Source: Bryoerythrophyllum caledonicum
Lineage: Eukaryota; Streptophyta; Bryopsida; Pottiales; Pottiaceae
Direction: 5' to 3'
Assembly: GCA_963971425.1 (NCBI GenBank)
Contig: OZ020526.1
Location: 18,133,173 to 18,197,172, forward strand
Length of the DNA stretch: 64,000 nucleotides
Of this stretch, positions 47,276 through 59,435 are shown piece after piece. Each line of letters starts with the position of its first letter. Positions within the stretch are counted from its first letter, which is position 1. The notes below the pieces were generated by a model. The model worked only from the letters and a program-made list of their open reading frames with translations. It searched no databases and was not told the origin of the DNA. Made by a program: the position numbers and the translations under genes.

Positions 47276-47550
47276 GGCCAGGGAGAATTGACCCCCTCGC
47301 TCGTCCTTACCAGTGGGGGCCACGAGGTGGTGGGGCCAAACCTGGCCCCCATTTTGTTTTTGGATGGGGCCCTATTTATAAAAAGAGAGGGTCCCTAGGG
47401 TAAACAATGGCTATAGGCCCCAAATTTGTCAAAAAAAAAAAAAAAAGCCTCTGGACCCCCAAAATAAGAGGGCCAGAAAAATGACCCCGTGCAAATATGA
47501 CAGGGCCCACTTCGGGTAAGGACGAGCAAGGGGGTCAATTCTCCCTGGCC
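47276..47550. mobile_element. Mutator-like MITE, 275 bp, 10-bp TSD
   Basis: Terminal inverted repeats of 36 bp (47276-47311 and 47515-47550, beginning GGCCAGGGAGAATTGACCCC) agree at 35 of 36 positions. The flanking GGCTCATGAG is duplicated exactly at 47266-47275 and 47551-47560. A 10-bp target duplication with long TIRs indicates a Mutator-like (MULE) MITE. No coding capacity; a 15-base A run lies in the middle. Near-identical ends and a perfect duplication suggest recent insertion. Confidence 0.92.
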
Positions 47551-47702
47551 GGCTCATGAGCTTGTGCATGAATTCAACATTAAGATTTCCTCTCTGAAAG
47601 CATGATACTAAGAATAGATAATTAACTACACAACCGAGAAAACCACCGGCAGATGATGACGTTCCTTCAAATAAAGATCTTAGAAATTGCAAAGATCGAC
47701 AA

Positions 47703-48620
47703 TCAACTATCAGTTAGAACAGTTAGATTTTCAGACACAATATGAACATATGCCCCCAAAAGACGGTGGTCAAGATAATTTACAGGATCTGAATTGATGA
47801 AGCCTTCGACGATTTGGATATAATCAGCTGCTGCAGTGGGTGACACGGCCTTCATGTGAGGATATGCCACTTGACTCTGCTGAGTTTGCCACACTCCTTC
47901 CAAGCCATGCGTCGTACTCTCGCCCGCTGGAGGAACAAAAGGATCCCATGACCGGAAAGGATTGGTTGCGGTATCAACCAAGTCATGGTCAGAAAGAAAC
48001 GGATTAGTGTTTTTTAGAACATAATTGAACAACAGCTTCTGGTTCCTCCCACCCACTAAGCAGGTCGAAGCTCTGACTCGTTGTTGCTGGTGTATGCTGA
48101 ACAGGAGGAACCGTTGATGAAGCTGCACGATTAGTATTTTGAATCGATTTCTCCTTCTTGCTCCTCGAAATCATACAGCCAATTCACAGCCTTCTCACTG
48201 CCCCCTGCTCCCGTGACGGCAACATCCTCATGGTCTACAACCCCAGGCACTGGATATGCCAGTTGTGTCTTATGCTGACACCGTGGTATATTGGCACCCT
48301 ACACTCACCCAAAACTACAACACTATCAACACAACATAAAGCAGCAAAAAAGCCTATAATTATCACCTACCCTAGAGTGTACCATCTTGCATGTCAACGT
48401 CTACAATTAGAACCACATGTGTAAATAGCAAGTAGGAGAGATGACCTCAAGCACCAGATGAAGGTCGTCAAGGGTTCGGCCAACGCGCAAGTCAAATGCG
48501 ATTGGGGAGGTAACATCATCTGTGCCGTGGGAAATCGTCAGAACAATTCGAGAAACATGGCCTGGCTCTGCTAATACGCACATGACCTCCACCACATCCA
48601 CCGATTGTGGACATGCCTGC
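47703..48620 (-). pseudogene. SAC9-like phosphoinositide phosphatase gene fragment, broken
   Basis: Minus-strand exon-like pieces in the order of the C-terminal half of plant SAC9-type proteins. About 48615-48446 reads VLAEPGHVSRIVLTISHG then FDLRVGRTLDDLHLVLE; 48298-48150 reads GANIPRCQHKTQLAYPVPG, EDVAVTGAG and LYDFEEQEGEID before a stop; 48130-47703 reads DLLSGWEEPE and, after a frame change, NPFLSDHDLVDTATNPF, SWDPF. The ISHG-LVLEGA-IP-C-VTGAG series is what I recall of SAC9, but this was not compared directly. Frame changes, the stop and the lack of the SAC catalytic domain in the window argue for a dead fragment; a badly predicted exon set of a live gene is the alternative. Confidence 0.45.
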
Positions 48621-49394
48621 ATTGAAGATCCAACCGAAGTATAAGATTTAGGCGGGTCAAGATTTCCCACGATGTCAAGAAATACCTTGAAACAGTGGGA
48701 AATTAAGAGATATAAGAAGTGGAAATAGCAATTAAGCCATCCTTGACCACGACTTGCCACTCACTGTTAAAGTCTATGTCTGTTCTCTACACGGTTCTAG
48801 TAATAAGATCTCTCAAAGTTATCCGAGATACATACAATGGGCCTCCTATAAATCACAATCGTCAATAATATTCAGCTCATGCACAATGCTTATGAAGATC
48901 ATGATTCACATAACTGGCAGCTGGATTCAAGGGCGAGTAAAACATATATTGAATTTTTAAAATAATAAACGGGAGTAAAAAGTAACAAACGTGAGGATTT
49001 CAGTTTGTAGTTTCCTGAGTAAACAATAACTTGAGTAAAACTAAAACTGAGTAAAAAAAAGAATGCAGTCCCCGCCCGGCTGCTGCTTTCCGCGGCCAAC
49101 AGCGACGAAGGATGCGGCACTCCTCGGCGAGGCATGGGTGCACGAAAATTTTCTAGTTTTGCGGTGCATGATTGCACCGACTACAACACTCCGGGCCCGC
49201 ATTCCAGGTTCTTTTGACGGCCATATTACCCCGGTTTCCAGGTCCCCGAGTGGAGATGCTCTCCATATTACCATAATACCCGGGTGGGGCCTTCTTTGGC
49301 ATCGAAGGCTTCATCCGACGAGAACACTGTCCACTTCTGTCGTCAGAAAAATTCAACACAATTGCCTTGGGCAGTGTTGTCACAATTGCGAAGT
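48621..49394. other. No gene seen
   Basis: Exon-like continuation of the SAC9 fragment may reach about 48700 (FLDIVGNLDPPKSY); beyond that only short overlapping frames. Confidence 0.4.
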
Positions 49395-49500
49395 CGTCAC
49401 AATTCGATGAGAAGACGTCAAAATTCGCAATTCGATGAGAAGACGTCACAGTTCGATGAGAAGACGTCAAAATCCGTCACAATTGCGACGACGTCAAGGG
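49395..49500. repeat. Short tandem array carrying ACGTCA
   Basis: TTCGATGAGAAGACGTCA occurs three times (ending near 49420, 49448 and 49469), with further CGTCACAATT units around it. ACGTCA is the core of bZIP (TGA/CRE) sites, but the array may be only a microsatellite-like expansion. Confidence 0.7.
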
Positions 49501-49885
49501 CTGCCGACAATTTGACGACCTGCGCCAGATTTCAGGCCTCGTGCCTCCGACTAGCCTGATGGTAGGATAGCGATGCACGGCTACACCAGATGGGTGAGGA
49601 TATGCGGCCCTCTTATGCGCACTTGGTGGTTGAGGTGGACGCGGCTTAGGGTTTTCTTCCCTCGTGCTTCGGCTTTCAAGGTTGTTGGTGACATCGATTG
49701 CTTTGAAGGGGTTGCAAGTTGCTTCTTTCCAGGTTGACGGTATCTTCGCTGCTGGTATGCACTACTCTGTTTGCGACTTTAGTGTTGCCATTTGGGGTGT
49801 TCGTGAATGGATCTGTTTCAGGTTCTCCTCCAGTCGGTGGACCTGGTGCTATGGTGTGGGAGCTGGTTTCCTCTGTCGTTGATGT

Positions 49886-50701
49886 GGTTTTTGTTTTCTG
49901 GGTAGTTGTGAGATGACACTGCCATTCTAGAACCCATGCTCGGGTGGTCTCTTGGGCTGTTGACATCACTGTGGGCACTCCTGTTAATTGAGTGTCAATA
50001 TCGACACTTAACAGTGAGCTGTGATTTATTGGTTTGGTCATGGGCCATTCTCAGTTCGATTTCTTCTCTCTGATGGTCACTTGCGTAATTTTCACTAGCC
50101 TCTTTCCGAATGTTTTAAGCTCATAGCGGACTCATCTTCCCGAAAGCTTCATAAATAGAAAGCCAGTCTAGCACAATTGTTGAATGATAGGACTAATTGA
50201 TATTGTTTTAGAAGTCATATTCAGCGAGTAAGTTCAATAAGTCATGAGTCATAATGTATGAAGTATGGAACACGGGTGCTCAAAGGAAGAGGCTAAGGGT
50301 TTTGTTCCTTCTGCTCGTGTGAGGATGGATCTATAAAAGGCTCTGACGAGGCTTTAACAGCTTGGAATTTCCTCGTTCGCCTGGCAATTTCAGAGCAATA
50401 AGCTACTGTCACAGATGCTTGTATTCTCCAAGTATACCGACCGACCTAGCATCATCTGTTACTTCTTTCCAGGTTTTTGTTTTCTGGGTAGTTGTAAGAT
50501 GACACTGCCATTCTAGAACCCATGCTCGGGCGGTCTCTTGGGCTGTTGACATCGCTGTGGGCCCTCCTGTTAATTGAGTGTCAATATCGACACTTAACAG
50601 TGAGCTTGGAAGTTCCTCGTTCGCCTGGCAATTTCAGAGCAATAAGCTACTGTCATAGATGCTTGTAGTCTCCATGTATACCGACCGACCCAGCATCATC
50701 T
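49886..50701 (+). repeat. Compound segmental duplication A...B-A'-B'
   Basis: Segment A (49886-50020) recurs as A' (50472-50606), both 135 bases with a handful of changes. Segment B (50361-50457) recurs as B' (50605-50701), both 97 bases. A' is followed directly by B', while A and B are separated by about 340 bases. The pattern implies at least one duplication plus an internal deletion. Non-coding. Confidence 0.88.
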
Positions 50702-51905
50702 CGGGCGCAGGTGATGGTTGTCCATTCGGACCAGATGAGGTTCATGCCAGCTTCACGTATGGCAAAAGCAGGGGTGATGATGCTTCTTGATCGTCTCTCA
50801 TTACAACAGTGTTTTTGACTAACAGAACCCAGATTTGCATGTTATTTGTCAAGTTTGAGCACCCAAGAGTTGCCAATGGAGGAAATGGATGGGGAAGAAG
50901 CTTTTGAGCGAACACGCATGGAAGGAGGTTCACGTGGACCTGCTGGTGACTTGACCCAAGACGATGCGCAGGTTAGACTTTCGCCCTAAGCAGGGGCAAT
51001 ATGACTCTCTGTGACGAACTGCTGGCCAATATGGTTAGCGCTAACATCTGAATGTCGTTGTAGGCGATTGTGGAGTCTTTGAGCTTTTTGGATACTATCC
51101 CAGCTGGCCATGCAGCAGGGCGACCTCACAAGCGAAGACGCTCTCTACTCGGTAAAGTACTACTTCCCTTGACTTCATTTAGTCTTTGAATGGCAATCTA
51201 GATCATGTTTCTTCTCAAAGTGTGCAGGTGATTGTGTGCAGTAAGGTGCACTGTTGACTATGTGAATTGATGAGTCAATCGAGAAACTAGCTGATATGCG
51301 GAAGTTTGTAAATTTCGGATTCCATGATTGATAAGTGGTGGTTCTATATATCATGTCATATTAAAGCACATGTCATGTGTCATTGGAGGTATAGATGGCA
51401 GGGATGAGGAGCGGAGCAAGAATATTGACACTGGGGGTGGTTCTGGTGCCACTGTTGCTCGTGGGGTTCATCAATTCCAGCGTTCGGGCGAGGTGAGCTC
51501 CAGTGTGAAGTAGGTTCCACAGTACGTGGATCGTTTTTCCCTGTGAAACAGAGTATTTTATGCAAGCACTCTTTGCAGGTAGGTTATGGACGTAGGCTTT
51601 GATAGCCCAGAAATAGGACCCATCCTTCATGATATGGAGGGGCCGTCTAACTCTCTCTCCAAATGATGAATGTGCATGTGGCTCTGCTCTGAAACAACAC
51701 ATTAGCAGGAATCCCAGATGCCTTCTTCGTCAGGTCACCCCAGAGAAACAGCAGGGGGCACTGGAATTTTGGATCGCTGCGGCCGCAGACAGAATGTGCA
51801 GCGCCTCAGGTACATCCCGCATCTTTGAACCGAGCACCGCTCAGTTATCACAGCTACTGATGACCAGACACGATTGCTGAAGGTCAAATTTGCACGTCTC
51901 ACATC
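50702..51905. other. Upstream region of the TIR-NB-ARC gene; no gene recognised
   Basis: Short frames only (for example 51629-51880, containing CACGSALKQH). It may include promoter and leader of the receptor gene. Confidence 0.35.
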
Positions 51906-54900
51906 ATGTGTACGTTGACGAGGAAGACGTGTGCAACAGCTACGGCATTGTTAGCTAGTGACTCACGCCGCATGAGACACGTTCAGTCTTTTCCTTTTTG
52001 TCAGGGGGCTCTGTGCAATCTCATCCCAATCTCTCCTTCCACTGATTCCTCCGCAACATGTTGCAGTTCATTGCAGGCTGACGGGGTGGAGCATAAGATT
52101 TTCATCAGCCACTCTGGAGCATAGAAGGATTTTGCGGAGCAGCTGTGTCTAGATCTGGAAAGACGAGGGTTCCTGTGCCCATTCTTCGACCAAAGACAGC
52201 ACAGTCTGCCCAAGGGCAAGGATTTCGTGCCTCTCATCAAGGATGCAGCCCGACATTGTGATGTTGCTGTGATGGTATTGTCGGAGGAGTTCTTATGTTC
52301 GAAGTGGCCCATGATAGAGCTTGCTGAGTTTCACGATGCACGACAAGCGGAAAACCCACGGATGAACATGCTCCCACTTTTCTACAAGTTGTCGGTGAAG
52401 GATCTGGGTGACAGGGCCATCGAGGATCGTTGGATGCCGAAGTGGAGACAACTCGCCGATGATGACCCGAGGATCAACGTGGCAGAATGGAGTGGTGCTG
52501 TTCGAGCGCTGCGGAAGGCAAATGGCATGGTGTTTGGTGAGAAGGGACCCTCGGAGGTGGCTTACAGGAACGATATCGTGCAGAGGATTTTCAGGTTGTC
52601 GCCTCCAGACTTGCTGTACGACAGTTCTCGGAAGATGGTTGGTTACAGTCGAGTTTGCGAGGTTGGTGCTGGGGCCCATTTTGGTTTGTTTTGTATTGTG
52701 AAGGATGGGATTCTTGGTGTGATTGCTTGTATTCTAGGTGGATGCTGAGTTGGTTGGAGAGTTGAAGCAACGAGGGTGCTGGAATATTGAGCACAACTAT
52801 CATGATGACCCCACTGCGGATGAAGCGTGGAACGTACGCATGATGTGCATGTTTGATGAGGCAGCGTGGTAGATTACCACTAGTGGTGGAGACAATGTTG
52901 TTGGAGGCCTAGGCATGTCCATTAAGTATGTACAGTGGTAATGAGTCTGGTGGCATTGAAAAGTTTGTCGGAGATGATTGGTGTGAGGGAAGTTGTGCGG
53001 TGGACATGTGGGATGAGTTGAGGTGTTTGACCCCGGTTGCGTGTAAACCCGTGGATTTTCATTGTGGCATGTAGACCCTGTGTGATCGATTTGTGAGAGG
53101 CACGAGCGGAGGCCCATCATTTCTAGGCTTGTATGGAACAAGCGGTGGAGGGAAAACAACTGTGTCCAAGGCCTTGTGTGATAGGTTTTGCAGAGAGTAT
53201 ATGGGCAGAGTTTGCCATGTGGACTTGGGCGAGGGTCAAAGAATGGGCAAGGGTTGGGATGAGGACTTGCATGCGACGTTGAGATTGAAGCGGGTGAAGC
53301 GGATGTTGGAGAGGTTGTGTGGTCTTGACAAGGAGGCGGTGGATAGAATCACTGATGTAGATGAGGTAATTTGAGTTGAGCATTGCCGTTTGACATGATT
53401 TGGTTCCGTCAAATGCTTGAATAGTAGGTGATAACGATGTGCTTTTGTAGAAGCTCAATATTCAGATGGTATTTGTTGCGAGCTGTGGTTTTGTGTGCAA
53501 GATGTTAGAGGTGGTAGGTGAGTGGTGGTAGGGAAATGGTGTTTGGCAGGGGTTGACGGAAATGCGGAGGCGCATGAAGCGGGAGCCTGTGTTTCTAGCC
53601 ATTGACAATGCCACGAACGAGAACAGGTCGTGGAACGAAGCTCATGATTACTTGGAAGTTGGCTTCCATCCGGAGAGCAAAATTGTGATCACATCACGGA
53701 GCAAACAGAATATATGGGACTTGGTGCATGACATGCCATTTTGTGTGGCAATGCCAAGGTTGAGTGCGCCGGAAGCTGGAGAATTGTTTTTGAGGAGTGC
53801 TGCTCCATCAATGTCCATCTCTAGGTTGAGTGCTAAAGAGCGAAGAATTGTTGGGCTGTGCATTGAGCAATGCATGTATCACGATCCGGATCAAAGTGGA
53901 GAAGCAAGTTTCATTGGCACAGATGAAGTTGGGCTCCTATCCGAGGGCCAAGTGTACAGGACATGGAAAAACAGTTATCATCCTATGGCATTGTTGGCGC
54001 TAGGCGACATCTTTCGGCGGTATTTTAGCAACGGTGACATGTTGCGGTGGATGGGTTACTTGGAAGAGAAGAAGGATCCGTTGTGTGATGTATGGAAATT
54101 GCCACATGGTTTGGGAGGGATTTTTGGGTTGCAGTTTCATTCATTACCATCAAGCGAGCAGCTTCTGTTTCTTGATATCTTAATTTTTCGACGAGATTAT
54201 GTTGTGTTTGCCGGCTCAATAATGGCTACTCTTTGTAATTTGCATGAGGAGACGAAGGCAGATATGGAGAGACGAGTAAGTACCTTTTGATGGTTTTTGG
54301 CAAGCTTCCATGATGGTCCTTGTAAAGTGAAATTACGTTGTTGACTTATAATACTCGGATGAGCTTGAGGGTGGAACTTATGATGTTTGAGTAGTATATG
54401 GCTTCTGATGTGATGGACTATGTGTTGCAGTTGCAGGATTTGGAAAGGTCTGGCATGATCTCATTGAAATGGGATAGTTATGGTCTTCAAGATATTGATA
54501 TGCATGAAATTTATTTCAGTTTTGCTGCGTGGCACATGAAAAACCATGGGCTAAAATGGTTGAAGAATGCATTTTGTGTGCGTAAATCACAGGGATCCAC
54601 TTCCAATGGGGATCATGTGGCATCGGACATAGTGAGGCTATGGATTTGTGATGAAAGCCTGGCAAGCGCAAGCTTGTTGGCGAGCAAGAAGATGCAAGAG
54701 TTTCGGAATGTAGAGGTGTTGATCCTTATTGCATGCCCTGGCGTGAGAGAGTTGAACCTCGCGGGGCTAGAGAGTCTGCGTGCTTTGACGATCAAGTATA
54801 TGAAAAGCTTGCAGACGGTGACCTTGAGTGGGAGTGATGGCATAGTCAAGAGTGGTGGCATTTTTGATGCATTGAAAGATGTGACGTTGATGTATCTAGA

Positions 54901-55327
54901 ATCGCTAGTGCATGGTCCGGACGTGAGGAGGTGTACCTCCTTGCTCGAGTATACTTTCCGGAGTTGCCGAAACATGACGAATATGGATTGGATGGAGTGC
55001 CCCCACTTGATAAAGTTGACGCTTGAAGAGTTGGTTGGGCACCAATTGGCAAGGCTACCAAATGTCAAAGCCCTGCCCTTATTAGAGTATATTAGTGTCA
55101 AAACCAGTTGCTCGGTTGCCTTGAGTGATGTGGAGGCTTCAAGAGGAGTCACCTTAAGGGATCTTGAGAAGCCATATTTGCGGGTGGTGGAGGAGATTGT
55201 CATGTATCTACACACGGAATGGGTGATCAACAATTCGTATCGTCGTGATAATGGCTTTTCCTTGTATTGGCGTAAGAGAAGCCCAAGTGCGGAGGAGTTA
55301 CATTTGTTTGGATGTTTCTTCTACTAA
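51906..55327 (+). pseudogene. TIR-NB-ARC-LRR-like immune receptor gene with one in-frame TAG
   Basis: Intracellular immune receptor family. Likely exons 51906-52661, 52738-52833, 53075-53365, 53550-54275, 54431-55327, all phase 0, 921 residues if the single stop at 52122-52124 is ignored. TIR: KIFISHSGA, stop, KDFAEQLCLDLERRG, FFDQRQHSLPKGKDF, VAVMVLSEEFLCSKWP. NB-ARC: P-loop GLYGTSGGGKTT, kinase-2 VFLAIDNATNE, RNBS-B KIVITSRSK, GLPL-like SYHPMALLAL; no clear MHD. The C-terminus has irregular Leu-rich repeats (VRELNLAGLESLRALTIKY). The stop falls where TIR proteins often have Gln (SGAQKDF), so CAG to TAG is the simple explanation. The start is uncertain: an acceptor before 52077 could open the TIR exon. 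Either a young pseudogene, a strain-specific null, or a sequencing error. Confidence 0.75.
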
Positions 55328-55369
55328 CGGCGCAATGGCAAAAGGTTCATTGCATCAACTTTTCATTAC

Positions 55370-56050
55370 TTTTTACCATTGAAATCATATGACCACAAAC
55401 TTTTTTGAACCTTCATGTTAAGCATGATATTAGTTCCTTGGACACCAATGTTTAGAGGTAGAGAATGGATGTAGCATGTCCAAAACAATTGTGCAAGGAG
55501 TGGACGTTCGAAAATTGCTAGTTCACGTTTTATTTGTTTGTAAACTAAATATATTTTAGAATGATAATCCAAATGGTCAATAAGAAGGTTTACACCACAT
55601 CTTGTAGTACGAAACTAAAAGAACGTTAAAAATTATGAAGATCTCTAAATTTTATGTGGAAATGAAGAAGGTTTTTTGGTACCTTGTCCGACAATGTGTG
55701 ACAACATGATAAAATGTTTGACTAGGGTTAATATGCTTGTTTTTACTAAAGACAATTTTTATTTCCAATATTATAGGAAATATATTACTTGCTAGTATTG
55801 AAATTTTCACATTTGATAGTGTTCTAGCAAAAGTTATTGGAGTTGCCTAATGTGCCCGCTTTTGGGACATTTTCCTTTAAGTTGGCATAACTTTTTCATG
55901 GATTGTCGGATTGAGGTGAAAATTGTACATACACAAAGCTTTTAGTAATGTCCATCTATCATAAAAAATTCCAGAGGACAATGTAAATTGACATCGTAGG
56001 AACCTGCCCAAACCTTTAAGTGTCCTCCGAGGGACTATTATGAATTTAGG
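55370..56050. repeat. Dispersed AT-rich repeat, third copy
   Basis: Begins about 45 bases after the receptor stop codon. Ordered blocks match 7340-8000 in the same orientation (GCATGATATTAG, ATCCAAATGGTCAAT, GGAGTTGCCTAA versus GGAGTTGCCCAA, TCATGAAAAATA-like end). It may supply the receptor's polyadenylation region. Confidence 0.65.
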
Positions 56051-57125
56051 AACTAATGTTTATAATTCACTTGTGTCTAAATGCATTGAGTTTTTGTTTG
56101 GTTGTGTGCATTCATTGTTGTTATTGAGTGTTGTTACACGTATGTATAAAGTTTAATGTAACTACAAGTTTTGATGTCTATATTATTATGTAGTTGAAAC
56201 ACCATATGGAATAAGTTTAATTGGAGAATTAGTGCGATGATAATTGTAGGGGAGTATGGTAGTTTTTTAAAATCCGGTAGAAGCTAATGAGAACTGCTGT
56301 TGGATGAAATCAGGGCTAAAAATGGATGAAATTGATATGATGGATGGAAATTTGATTCAACCAATTTTGATCCACTTCACTGGATGAGGAAAGTTAGGGT
56401 TTTGGAGGGTGATGAGGGCGGACACTCTCTCTCTCTGTCACTCTCTTTTTGTATTGTAGAGTTCCTTGGTGTGTGGGAGAAGTATTGTGGCTAGAATGAA
56501 GATAGTCGTGGTTATCTTGATGCTAGGATTAGGAAGTAGAGGCTGAGTGCTTTGTAAAGGTTTGGTGAAGCAATTCAACTCTTTTGTTAAAACCCTAAGT
56601 GTGTTGTGCCACTTTCTGCCATGGCCGAATGTCTAGAAGTTAAATCTCATGGTTAGGGTGTTGTTTTAGATGTAATTGATGCTTGGATCGTGTAGATCGG
56701 GTCACGTTCTAGTAGAACTGATCTAGATGTAGGAAAATCTATCCAACCCTAATTTGGTTATGGGCATCTAAGGTGGTAAAATTTTGGAATGCACTTGTGT
56801 GTGGCCTAAACGGTGAAAATCCAGCCTAACAACACCAGATTTCTTACATGTAACATAAACTAAATACATAAACAAAACCCTAATATGGCCTAGGTTTGGA
56901 TTAAGGTCTGGTTATTTCTCTATGAGCTGACTTCACCCTCGACCTTCTAAACATGTGATTCCGTAGAAGATTAATTTCTGATGGTACAAAAGATAAGTAA
57001 AATCTTTCCTTTAGCAAATAAGTTTATTTATACTTAGACATGTTGATGGCTGGACACAAACAAAGTGGTTTTAATGTTCAAGTGGTGTCACTTATTTTCT
57101 TCAGCAACTTGTAATAATGGGCTAC
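56051..57125. other. No gene seen
   Basis: AT-rich; a short CT microsatellite at about 56429-56448. No supported ORF. Confidence 0.5.
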
Positions 57126-58055
57126 CACTACTAGGAAAACAGTGGAAATATGACTGGGTTTTATGACTACCAAATGTCATATGAGTGGGTGATGACTACT
57201 ACCAATTTTAGTCATCAAGCTAGTCATAACGGACAAGTCAGATTCTGTAGTCAGATCTGCGAGCACGCGTTCCCACAGGCGCGTTCCGAAAAGATTTTTG
57301 GGACCTCCGTTCTGGGCAGTCCGATAAATGTAAATGTTGTTAATCATATGTATGTGACTAAGACTAGTAAAAACAATCTACGTATATTTAGTCAGCGTAT
57401 TCAACTCCATCACTATTAATAGTCATATATGTATACATGTATACGACTAAGGATAGTCAGAACCATGTGACTACATCAAGTCAGCTTTGTCAAGTACATG
57501 ACTAAAATGCTGGAATTTAATGATGTCATAATATGACTACCAGTAGTTGGATGGAATGGTTGTGATGACTAGAATTAGTCATTCTTTCGGTTTAGATATT
57601 GGTGAAGGTTCGTCAGTCATTCACATCCGCTAGTTTGTGTTTGAGATGTCATGACTGTGTATTCTAGTCTTGGATGACTGGATTTAGTCACATGTAACAA
57701 CAAGCGGCTGGTTCCCAACTGATTCTCCGCGGATTTTAATTAAGAAACTCGATTAGGAATAGTCATCAACTTAATACATTCTACTGCGGTTTCTGGTCCC
57801 GGTTAGCTATCATTCCCATATACCTTACTGCATTGTATGACTAATTGTAGTTAGAAGTTCACATACATTTAAGTATCCGCCCAATGATATGACTGAAAAA
57901 AAGCTTTATTTTCGGTCAAAAATGCTCATAATCTGACTATGAATAGTCGTTGCTTTCAAAAATGTGACTACAGCAAATGACTATATATAATCATGAGAAT
58001 CAAAACGTTCATGAGCATAAGTGACTAAGTATAGTCCGCTAATAGACATTGATGA
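57126..58055. mobile_element. Left end of a CACTA (En/Spm-type) transposon with subterminal repeats
   Basis: Starts CACTACTAGGAAAACAGTGG at 57126, a canonical CACTA terminus. The next 900 bases hold more than fifteen TGACTA/TAGTCA words, many arranged as short inverted pairs such as TGACTAGAATTAGTCA (57566-57581), the usual transposase-binding subterminal array. The matching right end was not found in the window, so the element probably extends past or has lost it; the minus-strand ORFs up to 61214 may belong to it. Confidence 0.75.
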
Positions 58056-59435
58056 TTACAATGGATGCTTTAAGAATTGTGTGGGCCACAATATAAAGCT
58101 ATTTACTGCCTGTCCCATCTTCGTGATGGGAGGGTCGTCTAACTCTACGCTGAAGTAGAGAATGTAGTCATCGTTGTTGCTCTTCTGCACCTCCACGGAG
58201 ACACATCCTTCTGGAATTGTGGCTCCATGCAATCTGGCCCCCTCGCAGTTAATCACCTTCCCAATACCAACCACCTGTTCTTCTTCACCGTCTGCAACAC
58301 CCATGATTTCCACAACGTCCCCTTTGCTAAATTCCGAATGTGCTGAGGCTTCATTCTTTTGTCTACTCGTCTGCAATTCCACAATCACTTGAAAATAATG
58401 GAATAAGGACTCCCACGAAAACTAATCATGCAGTTTAGAAAAGAACCAAGTGGGTAGTGCGACGGCTTTCCTTACCTTTGATGTGCTCTTGTCCACCTAA
58501 GCCCCTACTTTGACTTCCTTGCTATCTTTTGCCACGACAACACGGTTCCTTGATTTCTTCTGTTTGCCATCCTTTCCCCGTGTCTTCTTCTCCTCAGCAA
58601 CGGGGGATCCCTTCTCTGTCCTCACTTGCTCCTGCAAATCAAGGGACCCCTTCTCTCTCCTCTTGTAAACGCCGACGGTACCCTTCTCTGTCCGGGCTAT
58701 TTTTGGCTCACCCCCGCTGATTTCGAGCTTCTGTACCTCGGTAATCCTCTTCCTCTTCTCACCAGCTGGACGATGCTTCGGTGACGATGGCAAGGTGGTG
58801 TCCGCCTTGACTTCCTTGCCTTTGCTGACTTCTATCATCTGCACATCGTCGCATTCTTTAGACTCCTGTTTACCCCAAAATCAACTACTACAGTCAGTAA
58901 TGAAGGCACGTAGGGTAAAGGGGGAATTTCTGACTAATTCTAGTCAGCAATGTAAAACAGGTGACTAACTTCAGTCATAAAATCCATAAGCCTCGTCCTC
59001 TCGGCACTGGGTGGACGAGGCTCCTGTAGCAATAGCAACAAGGTAGTTTCATTCGGTACTTTCTCCACTTTGTTGTCTTCTTCCATTTGCACGTCCTCTA
59101 GTCCCTCAGGCTCCTGTTCCCCCTCCTGAAAATTGAAAACAACAACCGTCAGTCATGGCAACTAAACACAGTGAACAAGGAACTCTTTGACTACTTCTAG
59201 TTTGAAATGTTAAGTACATAACTAGCTTTAGTCATACGTTCAATGACTCATGACTAACTTCATCTACCTTCGTTTTGTCACCCCCGCTGTCACTTCCGGA
59301 TTCCTTGTCCACGTTCTCTGATGAACAACTCGTAGCTCCGGCTCTTGGCGACACAGTTGGAGGAGGTGCGCGGCCTACTTGCTCAATCTTCAAGGCATCA
59401 AGGATCAACTTGATGTTCTCCTCTAATCTGTCCAT
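58056..59435 (-). CDS. Transposon-associated multi-exon gene, DUF8039-like C-terminal domain
   Basis: Probable CACTA-borne gene on the minus strand. Exon pieces: 59435-59232 (coiled-coil start DRLEENIKLILDALKIEQ, then a Ser/acidic linker), 58844-58497 (Lys/Glu-rich, low complexity) and about 58370-58056. The last reads KGDVVEIMGVADGEEEQVVG, CEGARLHGATIPEGCVSVEV and DDPPITKMGQAVNSFILWP, which resembles the DUF8039 domain found next to plant transposases (pattern ending in W-P). Introns carry the same GACTA/TAGTCA words as the element end. Splice sites were not resolved exactly; it may be decayed. Domain call from memory, moderate to low confidence. Confidence 0.45.
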
